Assembly (NCBI GenBank): GCA_016713105.1
Contig: JADJPS010000005.1
Coordinates: forward strand, 62,001 to 126,000
Length of the DNA stretch: 64,000 bases
Origin: Devosia sp.
GTDB taxonomy: Bacteria; Pseudomonadota; Alphaproteobacteria; Rhizobiales; Devosiaceae
Direction of reading: 5' to 3'
Below the pieces are notes generated by a model. That model ran no database searches. It was not told where the DNA came from and worked only from the letters and a program-made list of their open reading frames with translations. The position numbers were made by a program, and so were the translations under genes. How positions within the stretch are numbered: position 1 is the first letter of the stretch; each line of letters begins with the position of its first letter. This document shows, piece by piece, positions 9,309 to 18,907 of this stretch.

Positions 9309-10145
9309 TCACCTTTGCTCAGCACATATGGCTATTGCCGGTCCGTTGGGATGGTCAGGCTGGTCGAAGGCTACCGAAAGGTGGGAATAGCCAACGAGCC
9401 CTAGCAGGGCCATTAGGCTCGGCCGATCCAGCCAGTTGGCATAGTCGACGCCACCGCCGCAGAAACCTTTCCACTCCAGTGCCTGCCCATAAGGCCGTTT
9501 CGCCATCGTCACTGAGAGCCCTCGAAATCCTGTAACCAGGGCCGGTTCGAACTGATGCTGCAGTCCCTGATCCTCAATGAGCTGGCGGTCGTAGTAGTGG
9601 GTCCACAGAAAGACATGGGGCGCTGCCTTGGCGATCAGCTCCAGCGTGCGCAGCGGGTCGACGGTGTGGTAAAGAACACCGCTTGCGAAGACCACGTCAA
9701 ATGCCTCAGAGCTGTGCTCCAAGTACTGATTGAACTCCCCGAACAGGAATTCCACGCGGTCTAGGTGCAAGACCTTTTGCACGGCTAGGCACTTCAGCAG
9801 CGCGCGACTATTGGCCTCGACGGCCACCACCCGCCGTGCTCCTGCCTGCTGCAGCATATAGGAGTGTCCGGCCTCTAGCGGGCCGAGTTCGAGTATGGAT
9901 CGATCTCGGAACCCCCCCAGGGCAGTCTCGGCCCAAGTGACGCGCGGGTCCTCGAACAAAGGCGCACTCCCCGGCCGGGTACTAAGGCCGGAGTGGCTTG
10001 GCATTGCGGACGACCACTCGCCATCGAAGATGTCGAGTATTGCCTGGTCCGACGGTGCTGCCCTGTTGTAGTAGTCTAGACTGCTCAAGAGACCTGTGCT
10101 CCAAGTTGAGGTAAGGTGTCTGTTGTACGGCCTGTTCGTTCCCAC
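9309..10145 (-). CDS. SAM-dependent methyltransferase, class I
   Basis: This 278-residue protein has the glycine-rich SAM motif ILELGPLEAGHSYML at residues ~84-98, followed by VVAVEAN and VVFASGVLYH. The N-terminal DYYNRAAPSDQAILDIFDGEWSS and the core resemble methyltransferases associated with rhamnan and O-antigen clusters. The substrate is not evident. It lies between the tandem GT2 gene and the sulfotransferase-like gene on the same strand, so it probably modifies the same glycan or its terminal sugar. Confidence 0.78.
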   Translation of the reverse strand: MGTNRPYNRHLTSTWSTGLLSSLDYYNRAAPSDQAILDIFDGEWSSAMPSHSGLSTRPGSAPLFEDPRVTWAETALGGFRDRSILELGPLEAGHSYMLQQAGARRVVAVEANSRALLKCLAVQKVLHLDRVEFLFGEFNQYLEHSSEAFDVVFASGVLYHTVDPLRTLELIAKAAPHVFLWTHYYDRQLIEDQGLQHQFEPALVTGFRGLSVTMAKRPYGQALEWKGFCGGGVDYANWLDRPSLMALLGLVGYSHLSVAFDQPDHPNGPAIAICAEQR

Positions 10146-10187
10146 GCACGGTCTTTGGCGCGCGCCCCGAGTGCAGTGAATGACCGC

Positions 10188-12656
10188 CTAGTCGGCAAGG
10201 GAGAAGTCCTCCCGCATAAGTGTCAGGTTGGGCGAGTAGAATGGATCGTTGAGGTCCCATTTCTCCATCATGAAGGAGGCCTCCCGGTTGAAGCGCTCCA
10301 CCTTCATGGGGTCGTCCTCGACGCCACGGGAGACACTCTCGTGATGGTAGAGTTCCGCAAAGGGCGTCCAGACGTTCAAATAGCCTGCCGCTCGGACTTT
10401 GAGGCAGAAGTCCACGTCGTTGAAGGCCACGGCAAGGTTTTCCGCATCAAGGCCCCCAACTTCGTCGTAAACCGGCTTTCTGACGATCAGGCAGGCGCCG
10501 GTTACTGCTGAGAGATTCTGTGCCACGCGAAGTCGACCGAAGTAGCCATCCTTAGTGCGTGCGAAGTACTTGTGCGAGTGCCCAGCTACACCTCCGATCC
10601 CAAGGATAACGCCTGCATGCTGGATAGTGTCATTTGGATAGTATAACTTGGCGCCAACGCAGCCAATGTCGGATTGTGCGGCCCAGAAAACCATCTCGGA
10701 CAGCCAGTCCGGCGATATAACTTCTACGTCGTTGTTGACAAGGCCGATGATTTCGCCGCGAGCATGTGCGCAGGCGAAATTATTGATTGCAGAATAGTTG
10801 AAGGGGCGGTCGAAGGACAGGACGCGGACTTGAGGAAGTTGGGCGATAGAAGCAAGATAATCGAGAGTCTCTGGGTCGGTCGTGCCGTTGTCGACGACGA
10901 TGATCTCGTAGTTCTGATAGGTGGTCTTGTCGACAATTGAGCATATGGCGCGCTGCAGTAAGTCACGCCGATCCCGGGTTGGCACGATCAGGCTGACCAG
11001 CGGCTCGTGTGACTGACTTGCGGGCCGCAGGCGATAGTACGGCAAGCCGGGTATGCCTTCCACCGTGGCTGGAAGGGCCATTCGCTCTACATGCTCTCGC
11101 AGGGCGCGCAACCCCGCGTCGAACGCGTAGCCCTTCTCCGACTGGGCCCTCGCCGTTGAGCCCCGAGTGGCACGCCAGTGGTAGAGCACCTTGGGGATGT
11201 GCCTGACATTTTTGAACCCCACCTGCTCGCAGATCCTCAGGATCAAGTCGTAGTCTTGGCTGCCCTCAAAACCGGGACGCCAGCCACCGACCGCTCGCAC
11301 GTTAGCAGTGCGATGCACGGTCAGGTGGTTGAGGTAGTTCTGGGAGCGGAGTAGATCGCGCGAGAAGTCCGGCTTGAAGTGCGGATCGAACCGCGTGCCA
11401 TCCTCGGATATCTTGTCTTCGTCGCTGTAGACCAGTTCGGCGTTCGGATGCCGGGCAATCTCGAGTGCGACCTCAGCCAGGGCATTAGGTCTGAGGATAT
11501 CGTCATGATCCAGAAGGGCCACCCAGTCTGCCGTGACGAGCTCGAGGGCTTTGTTCGAGGCGCGGCTGATGTGGCCGTTGTCCTTCAGCCCAATCCAGCT
11601 AATTCGGCTGTCTTTCGCTGCATAGGCCCTGAGAAGGGGCGTGATGTGCGATGCACTCGATCCGTCATCGGCTATGCAGAGTTGCCAGTCCTGGTAGGCC
11701 TGTTGCAGCACGCTGTCGATTGCCCCCCGCAGCAGATGCTCTGGAGTGTTGAAGACAGGCATGAGCACAGCAATTCGGGGCAGCGTGCCGGCATGCAGCA
11801 ACTCCGATCGAAGGCGTTCCAGGTCGGCTGTTGTGCCACTGTCGTGCCGCTCCAGCCAGGCCGAATAGCTGACGTGCTGGCTGCTGGCGAGCCGCCCGCG
11901 AATGTCTGCGGCCAGCCCCCTCGGACCACCGTGTCTGAGGGATCGCGCCGCCCAGCGAATCGCGGCGCGAACGGGTTTGCCTGTCCCGCGAAACTCCCTC
12001 GCCGCGGACAAGAAGGCGCGGGCGTAGAATTCCGTCCGAGTGATCCGTCTGACTTTGGCGCGGCCGATCGTCAGTGTGTCGTCCCCGTCTGCTGGATCCA
12101 GTCGGATTGCCTCTGCGAGGTCGTGCAGCATGAAAGGGGCCACATAGAGGCCGTCCCGGCGACTGCTGAAGCGCAGGAGTGTGCTGCGAGCTTCGCCGTA
12201 TCCCGCCCCCTCGTCGACATAGAGCCGCATCTCCCGGCTCCAGACCTGCGGATCCGGGATGGACAGCAGAAGTTCGTAGCGACCTCTTGGCAACTGCCAG
12301 AGCCTGGACCACAGGAGCTGCACCTGGGGATCGGAACCGCTGAAGTTCCACCGTGTTAGTCCGTGGCCGAGGAACTCGGCACTGGAGTCGGATATGGGTT
12401 TGAGCTCGACCGGACGCCCGATGAGGGTTCGTGGCAAGCCGGGCAGAGTAAGCAGGTGCTGTAGCCGGCGGCCCAGTGCCCAGGCCCGGCTACCCTTGAG
12501 CCTGTGAATCTCGTGTCGAAGACGGTCAAGTTCTGCGTCCCTGGGGTCGCGCATGGCATCGCGGTTCTCGGTGGGGCGGATGCTGATTTGCCCCGCCAAA
12601 CTGACATGAGGGCGCGTCGTCTGCGTGGGCGCGTTGTGGCTGTTCACCCTAGTCAC
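10188..12656 (-). CDS. Tandem-domain GT2 glycosyltransferase (rhamnan/O-antigen type)
   Basis: This 822-residue protein contains two GT-A domains. The first begins IAVLMPVFNTPEHLLRGAID near residue 310 and has the LLDHDD acidic motif. The second begins VSLIVPTRDRRDLLQRAI near residue 560 and has GLVNNDVEVISPDW. A Lys/Arg-rich helical N-terminus (LDRLRHEIHRLKGSRAW) precedes a ~200-residue beta-rich accessory domain. Such bifunctional enzymes typically extend rhamnose-containing polymers at the inner membrane, which fits the adjacent dTDP-rhamnose genes. The GTG start at 12656 overlaps the rfbC stop (GTGA), indicating translational coupling. Confidence 0.85.
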   Translation of the reverse strand: MTRVNSHNAPTQTTRPHVSLAGQISIRPTENRDAMRDPRDAELDRLRHEIHRLKGSRAWALGRRLQHLLTLPGLPRTLIGRPVELKPISDSSAEFLGHGLTRWNFSGSDPQVQLLWSRLWQLPRGRYELLLSIPDPQVWSREMRLYVDEGAGYGEARSTLLRFSSRRDGLYVAPFMLHDLAEAIRLDPADGDDTLTIGRAKVRRITRTEFYARAFLSAAREFRGTGKPVRAAIRWAARSLRHGGPRGLAADIRGRLASSQHVSYSAWLERHDSGTTADLERLRSELLHAGTLPRIAVLMPVFNTPEHLLRGAIDSVLQQAYQDWQLCIADDGSSASHITPLLRAYAAKDSRISWIGLKDNGHISRASNKALELVTADWVALLDHDDILRPNALAEVALEIARHPNAELVYSDEDKISEDGTRFDPHFKPDFSRDLLRSQNYLNHLTVHRTANVRAVGGWRPGFEGSQDYDLILRICEQVGFKNVRHIPKVLYHWRATRGSTARAQSEKGYAFDAGLRALREHVERMALPATVEGIPGLPYYRLRPASQSHEPLVSLIVPTRDRRDLLQRAICSIVDKTTYQNYEIIVVDNGTTDPETLDYLASIAQLPQVRVLSFDRPFNYSAINNFACAHARGEIIGLVNNDVEVISPDWLSEMVFWAAQSDIGCVGAKLYYPNDTIQHAGVILGIGGVAGHSHKYFARTKDGYFGRLRVAQNLSAVTGACLIVRKPVYDEVGGLDAENLAVAFNDVDFCLKVRAAGYLNVWTPFAELYHHESVSRGVEDDPMKVERFNREASFMMEKWDLNDPFYSPNLTLMREDFSLAD

Positions 12657-13192
12657 TCCACCGCCCTCAGCCCGGCCGCCGCGGCGTCCTTGCCGCTCAG
12701 CACCGGGGCCCCGTCGAGCGGCCAGGCGATGCCGATCTCGGGATCGTCCCAGCGGATGCTGCGCTCGCTCGCGGCATGCCAGAAATCGGTGGTCTTATAG
12801 AGGAACTCGGTACCGTCCTCGAGCGCCAGGAAGCCGTGGGCGAAGCCGGGCGGGATCCAGAACTGCCGGCGGTTCTCGGCGCTCAGCACCACGGCGGCCC
12901 ACTTGCCGAAGGTCGGTGAGCCATGGCGGATGTCCACCGCCACATCGAAGGCGGCGCCGGCAACGACGCGCACCAGCTTGCCCTGCGCGTGCGGCTCGAG
13001 CTGGAAGTGCAGGCCCCTCAGCACCCCTTTCTTCGAGATCGAGTGGTTGTCCTGCACGAAGCGGCCCTCGAACCCGGTCGCGGCGCGGAACCCCATCTCG
13101 TTGAAGCTTTCGAAAAACGCCCCGCGATCGTCGGCGAACACGCGTGGCTCGAAGACCACGAGGCCATCGATGGCGAGCTTTTCTGCCTTCAT
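12653..13192 (-). CDS. rfbC: dTDP-4-dehydrorhamnose 3,5-epimerase
   Basis: This 179-residue cupin starts [24 protein letters not shown]. It carries the diagnostic [19 protein letters not shown] segment with the catalytic His, and [14 protein letters not shown]. It performs the third step of dTDP-L-rhamnose synthesis. The ATG at 13192 overlaps the rfbA stop by four bases, and the stop overlaps the GTG of the following glycosyltransferase. A longer reading to 13321 only adds a shadow of rfbA. Confidence 0.95.
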   Translation of the reverse strand: MKAEKLAIDGLVVFEPRVFADDRGAFFESFNEMGFRAATGFEGRFVQDNHSISKKGVLRGLHFQLEPHAQGKLVRVVAGAAFDVAVDIRHGSPTFGKWAAVVLSAENRRQFWIPPGFAHGFLALEDGTEFLYKTTDFWHAASERSIRWDDPEIGIAWPLDGAPVLSGKDAAAAGLRAVE

Positions 13193-14073
13193 CGTCCCCG
13201 TTCCTCTTCGACGAGCTGCTTCAGGTAGAGCCCGTAGCCGCTCTTTTCGAGCGGCGCTGCGAGCCGCAGCAGCGTCTCGTCGTCGATCCAGCCATTGCGC
13301 CAGGCGATCTCCTCGGGACACGAGACCTTGAATCCCTGTCGCTTCTCGAGCGTGGCGATGAACTGGCCCGCCTCCAGCAGCGAATCGTGCGTGCCGGTAT
13401 CGAGCCAGGCGAAACCCCGGCCCATTCGTTCGACGCTGAGTGAACCGTCGGCGAGGTAGAGCCGGTTGAGGTCGGTGATCTCCAGCTCGCCGCGCGGCGA
13501 GGGCCTGAGGCTGCGGGCGAGGTCGACCACCTGCTCGTCATAGTAGTAGAGGCCGGTCACCGCGTAGTTCGACCGGGGCCGCTGCGGCTTTTCCTCGATC
13601 GACACGGCCCGCCCGGCGGCATCGAACTCCACCACGCCATAGCGGCCCGGATCGGTCACGTGGTAGGCGAACACGCTCGCGCCGTGCGGGCGCGCGGCGG
13701 CGCTCTCGAGCAGCCGATTGAGGTCGTGGCCGAAAAAGATGTTGTCGCCGAGGATCAGCGTCGAGGGGCGGTCCCTGACGAAGTCTGCGCCGAGGATGAA
13801 GGCCTGCGCCAGTCCGTCGGGGCTGGGCTGTACCTTGTAGCTGAACGCCATGCCCCAGCGGCTGCCATCGCCGAGCAGGGCCTCGAAGCGCGGCAGGTCG
13901 GTCGGCGTCGAGATGATCAGCACCTCCCGCATGCCGCCATGCATGAGCGTCGACAGGGGATAATAGATCATCGGCTTGTCGTAGACCGGCAGCATCTGCT
14001 TGGAGACGCCAAGGGTCGCCGGATGCAGGCGCGTCCCGGCGCCCCCCGCGAGAATGATGCCGCGACGAGTCAT
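13189..14073 (-). CDS. rfbA: Glucose-1-phosphate thymidylyltransferase
   Basis: This 294-residue protein opens [20 protein letters not shown], the nucleotide-binding signature of RmlA. It has [12 protein letters not shown], with the metal-binding Asp, and [14 protein letters not shown]. It couples glucose-1-phosphate and dTTP to dTDP-glucose, the first step of dTDP-rhamnose synthesis. Four-base ATGA overlaps with rfbD upstream and rfbC downstream show that this is a single operon. Confidence 0.96.
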   Translation of the reverse strand: MTRRGIILAGGAGTRLHPATLGVSKQMLPVYDKPMIYYPLSTLMHGGMREVLIISTPTDLPRFEALLGDGSRWGMAFSYKVQPSPDGLAQAFILGADFVRDRPSTLILGDNIFFGHDLNRLLESAAARPHGASVFAYHVTDPGRYGVVEFDAAGRAVSIEEKPQRPRSNYAVTGLYYYDEQVVDLARSLRPSPRGELEITDLNRLYLADGSLSVERMGRGFAWLDTGTHDSLLEAGQFIATLEKRQGFKVSCPEEIAWRNGWIDDETLLRLAAPLEKSGYGLYLKQLVEEERGR

Positions 14074-14963
14074 GATGCGGTTTCCGGTACCAGCGTCCTG
14101 AGGGTGCCCAGCACGTCTTCGCGCCAGTCGGGGAGTTCGATGCCGAGTGCATCGCGCAATTTGAGCGTGGCGAGCCGCGAACTGCGCGGCCGCCTTGCCG
14201 GGGTCGGGAAGGCGGAGGAGGGGACGGGCAGCACGGCCTCCGGCCGCGCCCGCAACGCCAGCCCGGCTCTGGATGCCGCGTCGACGATGAAGCGGGCATA
14301 GCCGTTCCAGCTGGTCTCGCCGCTCGCCGCCAGGTGGTAGATGCCGGGCGGCGGTTGATGTTCCCCGGCCAGCCGGTCGATCAGGGTGGCGGTGGTCTCG
14401 GCAATCAGGCGGGCGCTGGTCGGTGCGCCGACCTGGTCGTCGATCACCTTCAGCTCCTCGCGGCTCTGCGCGAGGCTCAGGATCTTGGCGATGAAGTTGT
14501 TGCCGCCCGGCGCATGCACCCAGCTGGTACGCAGCACGAAATGCGGGCCGGCCTGCAGCACCGCGACTTCGCCATCGCGCTTGCTGACGCCGTAGACGTT
14601 GAGTGGCGCCGTGGCATCCGTCTCGACATAGGCCGAGGGCTTCTCCCCGTCGAACACATAGTCGGTGGAATAGTGGATCAGCCGCGCCCCGACCTCGGCC
14701 GCCGCCCGCGCCACCTCGCCCGGCGCCACGGCATTGATCTGCCGCGCGCGCGCCGGCTCGCTCTCCGCCTTGTCGACCGCCGTGTAGGCCGCCGCGTTGA
14801 CCACGACGTCGGGGCGCTCGCGCCGGACCAGCGCCGCCGCCGTGCCCGGCACCTCGAAATCCGCGCCGTCCCGGCCGAAGGCCAGGACCTCGCCCAGCGG
14901 CGCCAGGGCAGCCGTCAGGGCCGTTCCCACCTGGCCGTCGCGGCCAAACACGAGCAGCCTCAT
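14070..14963 (-). CDS. rfbD: dTDP-4-dehydrorhamnose reductase
   Basis: This 297-residue short-chain dehydrogenase begins [20 protein letters not shown], the GxxGQ(L/V)G NAD(P)-binding motif of RmlD. The catalytic pair lies in STDYVFDGE and YGVSKRDGE (Tyr-x3-Lys). It performs the final reduction to dTDP-L-rhamnose. Start and stop overlap both neighbours by four bases. The protein has the usual family length with no missing residues. Confidence 0.95.
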   Translation of the reverse strand: MRLLVFGRDGQVGTALTAALAPLGEVLAFGRDGADFEVPGTAAALVRRERPDVVVNAAAYTAVDKAESEPARARQINAVAPGEVARAAAEVGARLIHYSTDYVFDGEKPSAYVETDATAPLNVYGVSKRDGEVAVLQAGPHFVLRTSWVHAPGGNNFIAKILSLAQSREELKVIDDQVGAPTSARLIAETTATLIDRLAGEHQPPPGIYHLAASGETSWNGYARFIVDAASRAGLALRARPEAVLPVPSSAFPTPARRPRSSRLATLKLRDALGIELPDWREDVLGTLRTLVPETAS

Positions 14964-16018
14964 CCGTACTGCCTCGCGATCCAGTCGCGATAGGCGCCGC
15001 TGGTGACGTCGGCTACCCAGTCGGGATTGGCGAGGTACCAGTCGACGGTTGTGGCGAGCCCCTCCGCGAAGCTTACCGCCGGTCGCCAGCCCAGTTCCGT
15101 CGCGATCCGGCGGGCGTCTATGGCATAGCGCCGGTCATGCCCCGGCCGGTCGGCGACGTAGACGACCTGCTCGGCATACGACTTGCCGTCGCCCCGCGGG
15201 CGGCGCACGTCGAGCAGCCCGCAGATCAACTGCACCACTTCGATATTGGCCATCTGGTTGTCGCCGCCGACATTGAACGTCGCCCCCGGCGCGCCGGCCT
15301 CGAGCACCCGCCGGATGGCCGAGCAATGGTCCGCGACATGCAGCCAGTCGCGCACCTGCCGGCCGTCCCCGTAGATCGGCAGTGCCTTGCCCGAGAGGGC
15401 GTTGTTGATCACCAGCGGGATCAGCTTTTCCGGAAACTGGTACGGCCCGTAGTTGTTCGAGCAATTGGTCACCAGCACCGGCAATCCGTAGGTCTCGCGA
15501 TAGGCACGCACCAGATGGTCCGAGGCCGCCTTGCTCGCCGCGTAGGGACTGTTGGGCCGATAGGGGGTCGTCTCGGCAAAGGCCGGCTCGTCGGGTGCCA
15601 GCGTGCCGTAGACCTCGTCGGTCGAGACGTGCAGCAGTCGGAAGGCCTCGCGCGCCGCTCCATCCAGCGTGCCGAAATAGGCCCGCGACGCCTCGAGCAG
15701 GGCCAGCGTGCCCATCACGTTGGTCTCGAAGAATGGCGCCGGTCCCGAGATCGAGCGGTCGACGTGGCTTTCGGCGGCAAAGTTGACCACCGCCCGCACC
15801 GCGTTCTGTCGCAGCAATCGCTCCACCAGCACCCCGTCGCCGATCGAGCCACGCACGAACCGGTGCCGGGAGTCGGCGCCGAGCGCGCCCAGGTTCGCGA
15901 GATTGCCGGCATAGGTGAGCGCGTCCAGCGTCACCACCGCCTCGTCGCTTTGCTTCAGCCAGTCGATCACGAAGTTGGATCCGATGAACCCCGCCCCGCC
16001 GGTGACCAGGATCGTCAT
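14960..16018 (-). CDS. rfbB: dTDP-glucose 4,6-dehydratase
   Basis: This 352-residue extended SDR protein starts [17 protein letters not shown]. It has the active-site segment [11 protein letters not shown] and the YxxxK pair in [12 protein letters not shown], plus the family motif [19 protein letters not shown]. It performs the second step of dTDP-L-rhamnose synthesis. It is the first gene of the B-D-A-C order and follows the GT2 gene at 16080 by 61 bp. The sugar supplied here is presumably used by the glycosyltransferases on both sides. Confidence 0.96.
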   Translation of the reverse strand: MTILVTGGAGFIGSNFVIDWLKQSDEAVVTLDALTYAGNLANLGALGADSRHRFVRGSIGDGVLVERLLRQNAVRAVVNFAAESHVDRSISGPAPFFETNVMGTLALLEASRAYFGTLDGAAREAFRLLHVSTDEVYGTLAPDEPAFAETTPYRPNSPYAASKAASDHLVRAYRETYGLPVLVTNCSNNYGPYQFPEKLIPLVINNALSGKALPIYGDGRQVRDWLHVADHCSAIRRVLEAGAPGATFNVGGDNQMANIEVVQLICGLLDVRRPRGDGKSYAEQVVYVADRPGHDRRYAIDARRIATELGWRPAVSFAEGLATTVDWYLANPDWVADVTSGAYRDWIARQYG

Positions 16019-16079
16019 CGCGTCCGTTCTCCGTCTTGCGGCCGGAGCGTAGTCGCTATGGCAGGCTCGCGGAAGGGCA

Positions 16080-17030
16080 TCAGAGCTTGCCGAGCATGCC
16101 AGCGACGTAGAGCGACACCTGACCGAACGCGGTCTGGCGATGAACGCCCGACTGCCGGAGCTTGATCAGCCGTGTGATCGGGCCGCCCTGCCGCGCTTCC
16201 CTGAACCGCTCGAACAAGGCGATCGAGACAGGCGTCAGCAGGTCGCGGCATGCCTCGAGAGCCTCCAGGTTGCGGTCGGTCCAGCTCGCGAAGCGTCCGC
16301 CCAGCGCAAACTGCAGCCGGTTCAGGCGTGCACGCCAGCCGGTGTTGGCGCCGATGATGTTGCTCTCGTGCTGACGGTAGCGGACGTGTGGTACCTCGGA
16401 ATAGATGACCTTGCCTCCGGCGCCGCTGACGATCAGGTACGAGAACCAGTCGTGGCTGACGAAATCGGTCCGCCGCGCCGCTTCGCGCAGCAGGTGGAAC
16501 GCCTCGGCGTTCATCACCATCGTGTTGCCGCCGCCGATGCTCTGCACCAGCGCATTGGCAAAGTCCGGCGTCCGCTGGAACCGGGGCGACAGGCCGATGT
16601 CCCGGCCGTCGGAGTCGGTGAGGATGGTGCGTTCGCAATACAGCGTCGGTCGGCTGCCGTGCCGTCGGATGGCGGCGATCGCCGCGGGCAGCTTGTCGGC
16701 CAGCCAGACGTCATCCTGGTCGCAGAAGGCGTAGTAGTCGGCTGCTATGTCCGGGTTGGAGATCAGGGCCCGGTAGTTCGCAGAAAACCCGCGGCCGGGA
16801 CCCGAAACGACGCTGAAGCTGCCCTTGGTCCAGCGTGCCGCCCACCCCTGCAGGTGTTGTGGGGTGCCGTCGCGCGACCCATCGTCGGAAACCCACAGGT
16901 CGATCGCGGGCCAGTCCTGCCCGAGGACGGAGCGCAACTGGTCGTCGATGAAACGACGGCCGTCCAGCGTGGTCATCAACACGGCGACCCGGGCCGTTGT
17001 GGCCGCCAGGGCGGCACCCTCAACCGTCAT
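16080..17030 (-). CDS. GT2 glycosyltransferase (rhamnosyltransferase-like)
   Basis: This 316-residue GT-A protein starts at RVAVLMTTLDGRRFIDDQLRSVL. It has the WVSDDGSRDGT nucleotide-binding motif, AFCDQDDVWLADKL as the DxD-equivalent, and a GGGNTMVMNAEAF acceptor-side segment typical of rhamnosyltransferases. It is the first gene of the minus-strand cluster; the 237-bp gap upstream contains AT-rich DNA around 17225-17280 that may hold the operon promoter. Donor assignment to dTDP-rhamnose rests on proximity to rfbBDAC only. Confidence 0.82.
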   Translation of the reverse strand: MTVEGAALAATTARVAVLMTTLDGRRFIDDQLRSVLGQDWPAIDLWVSDDGSRDGTPQHLQGWAARWTKGSFSVVSGPGRGFSANYRALISNPDIAADYYAFCDQDDVWLADKLPAAIAAIRRHGSRPTLYCERTILTDSDGRDIGLSPRFQRTPDFANALVQSIGGGNTMVMNAEAFHLLREAARRTDFVSHDWFSYLIVSGAGGKVIYSEVPHVRYRQHESNIIGANTGWRARLNRLQFALGGRFASWTDRNLEALEACRDLLTPVSIALFERFREARQGGPITRLIKLRQSGVHRQTAFGQVSLYVAGMLGKL

Positions 17031-17267
17031 TCACGTCCCCGTCGCGACACCAGAACTAACCGGTCCGGACAACAACACTGTCCGGCCGCCCATCGAAGGG
17101 TCCACACTACGACGCGCCGAGACCATACCCATGACAGGTCTCGTGATCAAACGAGAAATGCCCGCTCGCGTTACATCTACGTTATGTGTGGCGGTGAGGT
17201 AGTGACAATAGCGCCCGGGATCGGGATTGGACTTGGCCCTATATGGCATTATTTTCAGAAATAGAAC

Positions 17268-18023
17268 TTATATTTTGTCCGGATTATGCTGCAATTCGGT
17301 GCGAAGCCGGTCGAGGATCATGTCGACGCCCCGCTGTCCCAGTTCCCGCGAGGCTTCCGCGGCGCTCCGCGTGTACCATCTGGATTGGTCGAGCTTGTCA
17401 AGTTCCACCGCCTCGGGGCAGAGGGCCAGCATCAGCGACGTCTCGCCAATGCCTGCGTGGTCGAACGGATAGGACTTTATCATGTCCGCATCAAGAAGCG
17501 GGTGGCCCTTGATCCAGTTGAAGGGGTCGTCGCCGTCGGCCTGCCGGGCATAGTAGTCCGCCATTGCACTGTCGCCCCACCAGCCCTCGCCGCGCGTCTC
17601 TTCGAGGTACTGGAAGATCACCTGGCGGGCCGCGAACTTGAAGCTGAGGTCGGTTGGCATACCGACCGCGAAGTTCTCGCTCTGGTGGTGGATGACGAAA
17701 TGGATGTTCCGGAACCCGACTCGCAGCAGGCTGCGAAACAGATCCCCGGCAAACGGTGCCAGCGCGTTCTGGCCGACCTGGATCGAGCCGTTTCCCTCCG
17801 GCGCCTCTACCGCGTAGCTTGCGGCGCCATAGTAGAATGGCGGCAGGATCACCAGGTTCATCTCCTGCTCCAGCCGCTCGAGGATCTTGATGACGACCAG
17901 CGTGTCCATGCCGACCGCCATGTGCTCGCCGTGGTATTCGAGCACGCCCAGCGGCAGGACCACCGGCCAGTTCCCGGCGATGGACTGCCGGATCTGGTAG
18001 GGCAGCATCATCTCGTAGCGCAT
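17268..18023 (-). CDS. Creatininase-family amidohydrolase
   Basis: This 251-residue protein carries the metal-binding signature of the family in LPLGVLEYHGEHMAVGMDT (Glu, His, His and Asp positions near residues 28-41) and a second half with HHQSENFAVG and HAGIGETSLMLAL, the Glu being a further ligand. Family members hydrolyse cyclic or linear amides (creatinine, 3-dehydro compounds, formamidopyrimidines), so the substrate cannot be named. It is divergent from the FucU-type gene, and together with the sugar transporter this suggests a part in the catabolism of an unusual carbohydrate. Confidence 0.8.
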   Translation of the reverse strand: MRYEMMLPYQIRQSIAGNWPVVLPLGVLEYHGEHMAVGMDTLVVIKILERLEQEMNLVILPPFYYGAASYAVEAPEGNGSIQVGQNALAPFAGDLFRSLLRVGFRNIHFVIHHQSENFAVGMPTDLSFKFAARQVIFQYLEETRGEGWWGDSAMADYYARQADGDDPFNWIKGHPLLDADMIKSYPFDHAGIGETSLMLALCPEAVELDKLDQSRWYTRSAAEASRELGQRGVDMILDRLRTELQHNPDKI

Positions 18024-18164
18024 TCATCTCTCCCCGGTGACGCCCTGCGAACCTAGCGGCGTCCGCTCCGTCGGGGAAGGCGGAGCTTGGGCGCATCCCG
18101 GCGGGAGAGGGGTCCCCAGTGTACCGCATGCGTGCTAGCACTCTGCAAAACCAGGGAGGCTCAC

Positions 18165-18617
18165 ATGCTCAAGGGGATCGACCCCATTCTCAATGCCGAC
18201 GTACTTCATGCGCTCAAGTCGATGGGGCATGGCGACGATCTGATCATCGCCGACATGAACTTCCCGTCCGACTCGATTGCGCGCCAGACTGCATACGGCA
18301 GGCTGCTGAAGCTCGAAAACGTCACGGCCGGGCGTGCCGCGCAGGCGATCCTGTCCCTGATGCCGCTCGACAGCTTCGTTCCGCACCCGGCCCTGCGGAT
18401 GGAGATCGTCGGCAAGCCCGACGAAATCCCCCCGGTGCAGCAGGAAGTGCAGGATGCCATCGATGCAGCCGAGGGACGTTCCTGGCCCATGGGATCGATC
18501 GAGCGCTTCGCCTTCTATGAGGCCGCCAGGAAGTCCTACTGCGTGATCCAGACCGGTGAGCGGCGCTTCTACGGCTGCTTCGTGCTGAAGAAAGGGGTCG
18601 TGCCTCCGGATGCGTGA
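18165..18617 (+). CDS. fucU: RbsD/FucU-family sugar mutarotase
   Basis: This 150-residue protein starts MLKGIDPILNADVLHALKSMGHGDD; the His of MGHGD is the catalytic histidine of the family. It ends with RRFYGCFVLKKGVV, containing the conserved Tyr. It interconverts alpha and beta anomers of a free sugar, probably L-fucose or a related hexose. A strong AGGGAGG site lies 6-7 bases before the ATG at 18165; an upstream ATG at 18087 would add unrelated residues. It precedes the ABC importer genes, so it probably prepares the imported sugar. Confidence 0.87.
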   Translation: MLKGIDPILNADVLHALKSMGHGDDLIIADMNFPSDSIARQTAYGRLLKLENVTAGRAAQAILSLMPLDSFVPHPALRMEIVGKPDEIPPVQQEVQDAIDAAEGRSWPMGSIERFAFYEAARKSYCVIQTGERRFYGCFVLKKGVVPPDA

Positions 18618-18719
18618 AGCCACTCCGCCGGCCATTCACCAGTGAAACTTCTCTGCACTTACCAATGAATGGGGCGCTGGCTTTCTGTCGCAAGCGGAAT
18701 GAACCCGCGCCGGTTCGTG

Positions 18720-18749
18720 TTGACTTCTAGCATGTCAGGTCCCTAGCAT
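18720..18749 (+). promoter_or_regulatory. Possible sigma-70 promoter for the ABC importer
   Basis: TTGACT at 18720-18725 and TAGCAT at 18744-18749 are separated by 18 bases. They lie in the 290-bp gap before the substrate-binding protein gene, with about 160 bases of leader left. The hexamers are close to consensus, but the call rests on sequence resemblance only. Confidence 0.4.
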
Positions 18750-18907
18750 CATCACAGCTTCCGGCACAGACACGGGAGCGCCCCCCGGGAGGGTGCCGAC
18801 CCCATCGTGCCGGCGGCGCAAGCGTCGCCATCGGTCCCCCGCCGGGGGCGCCTGTGCCGGGCGCGCTACCGGCCGCCCGCAAGGGTGGCGCTCAATTGGA
18901 GGACAAG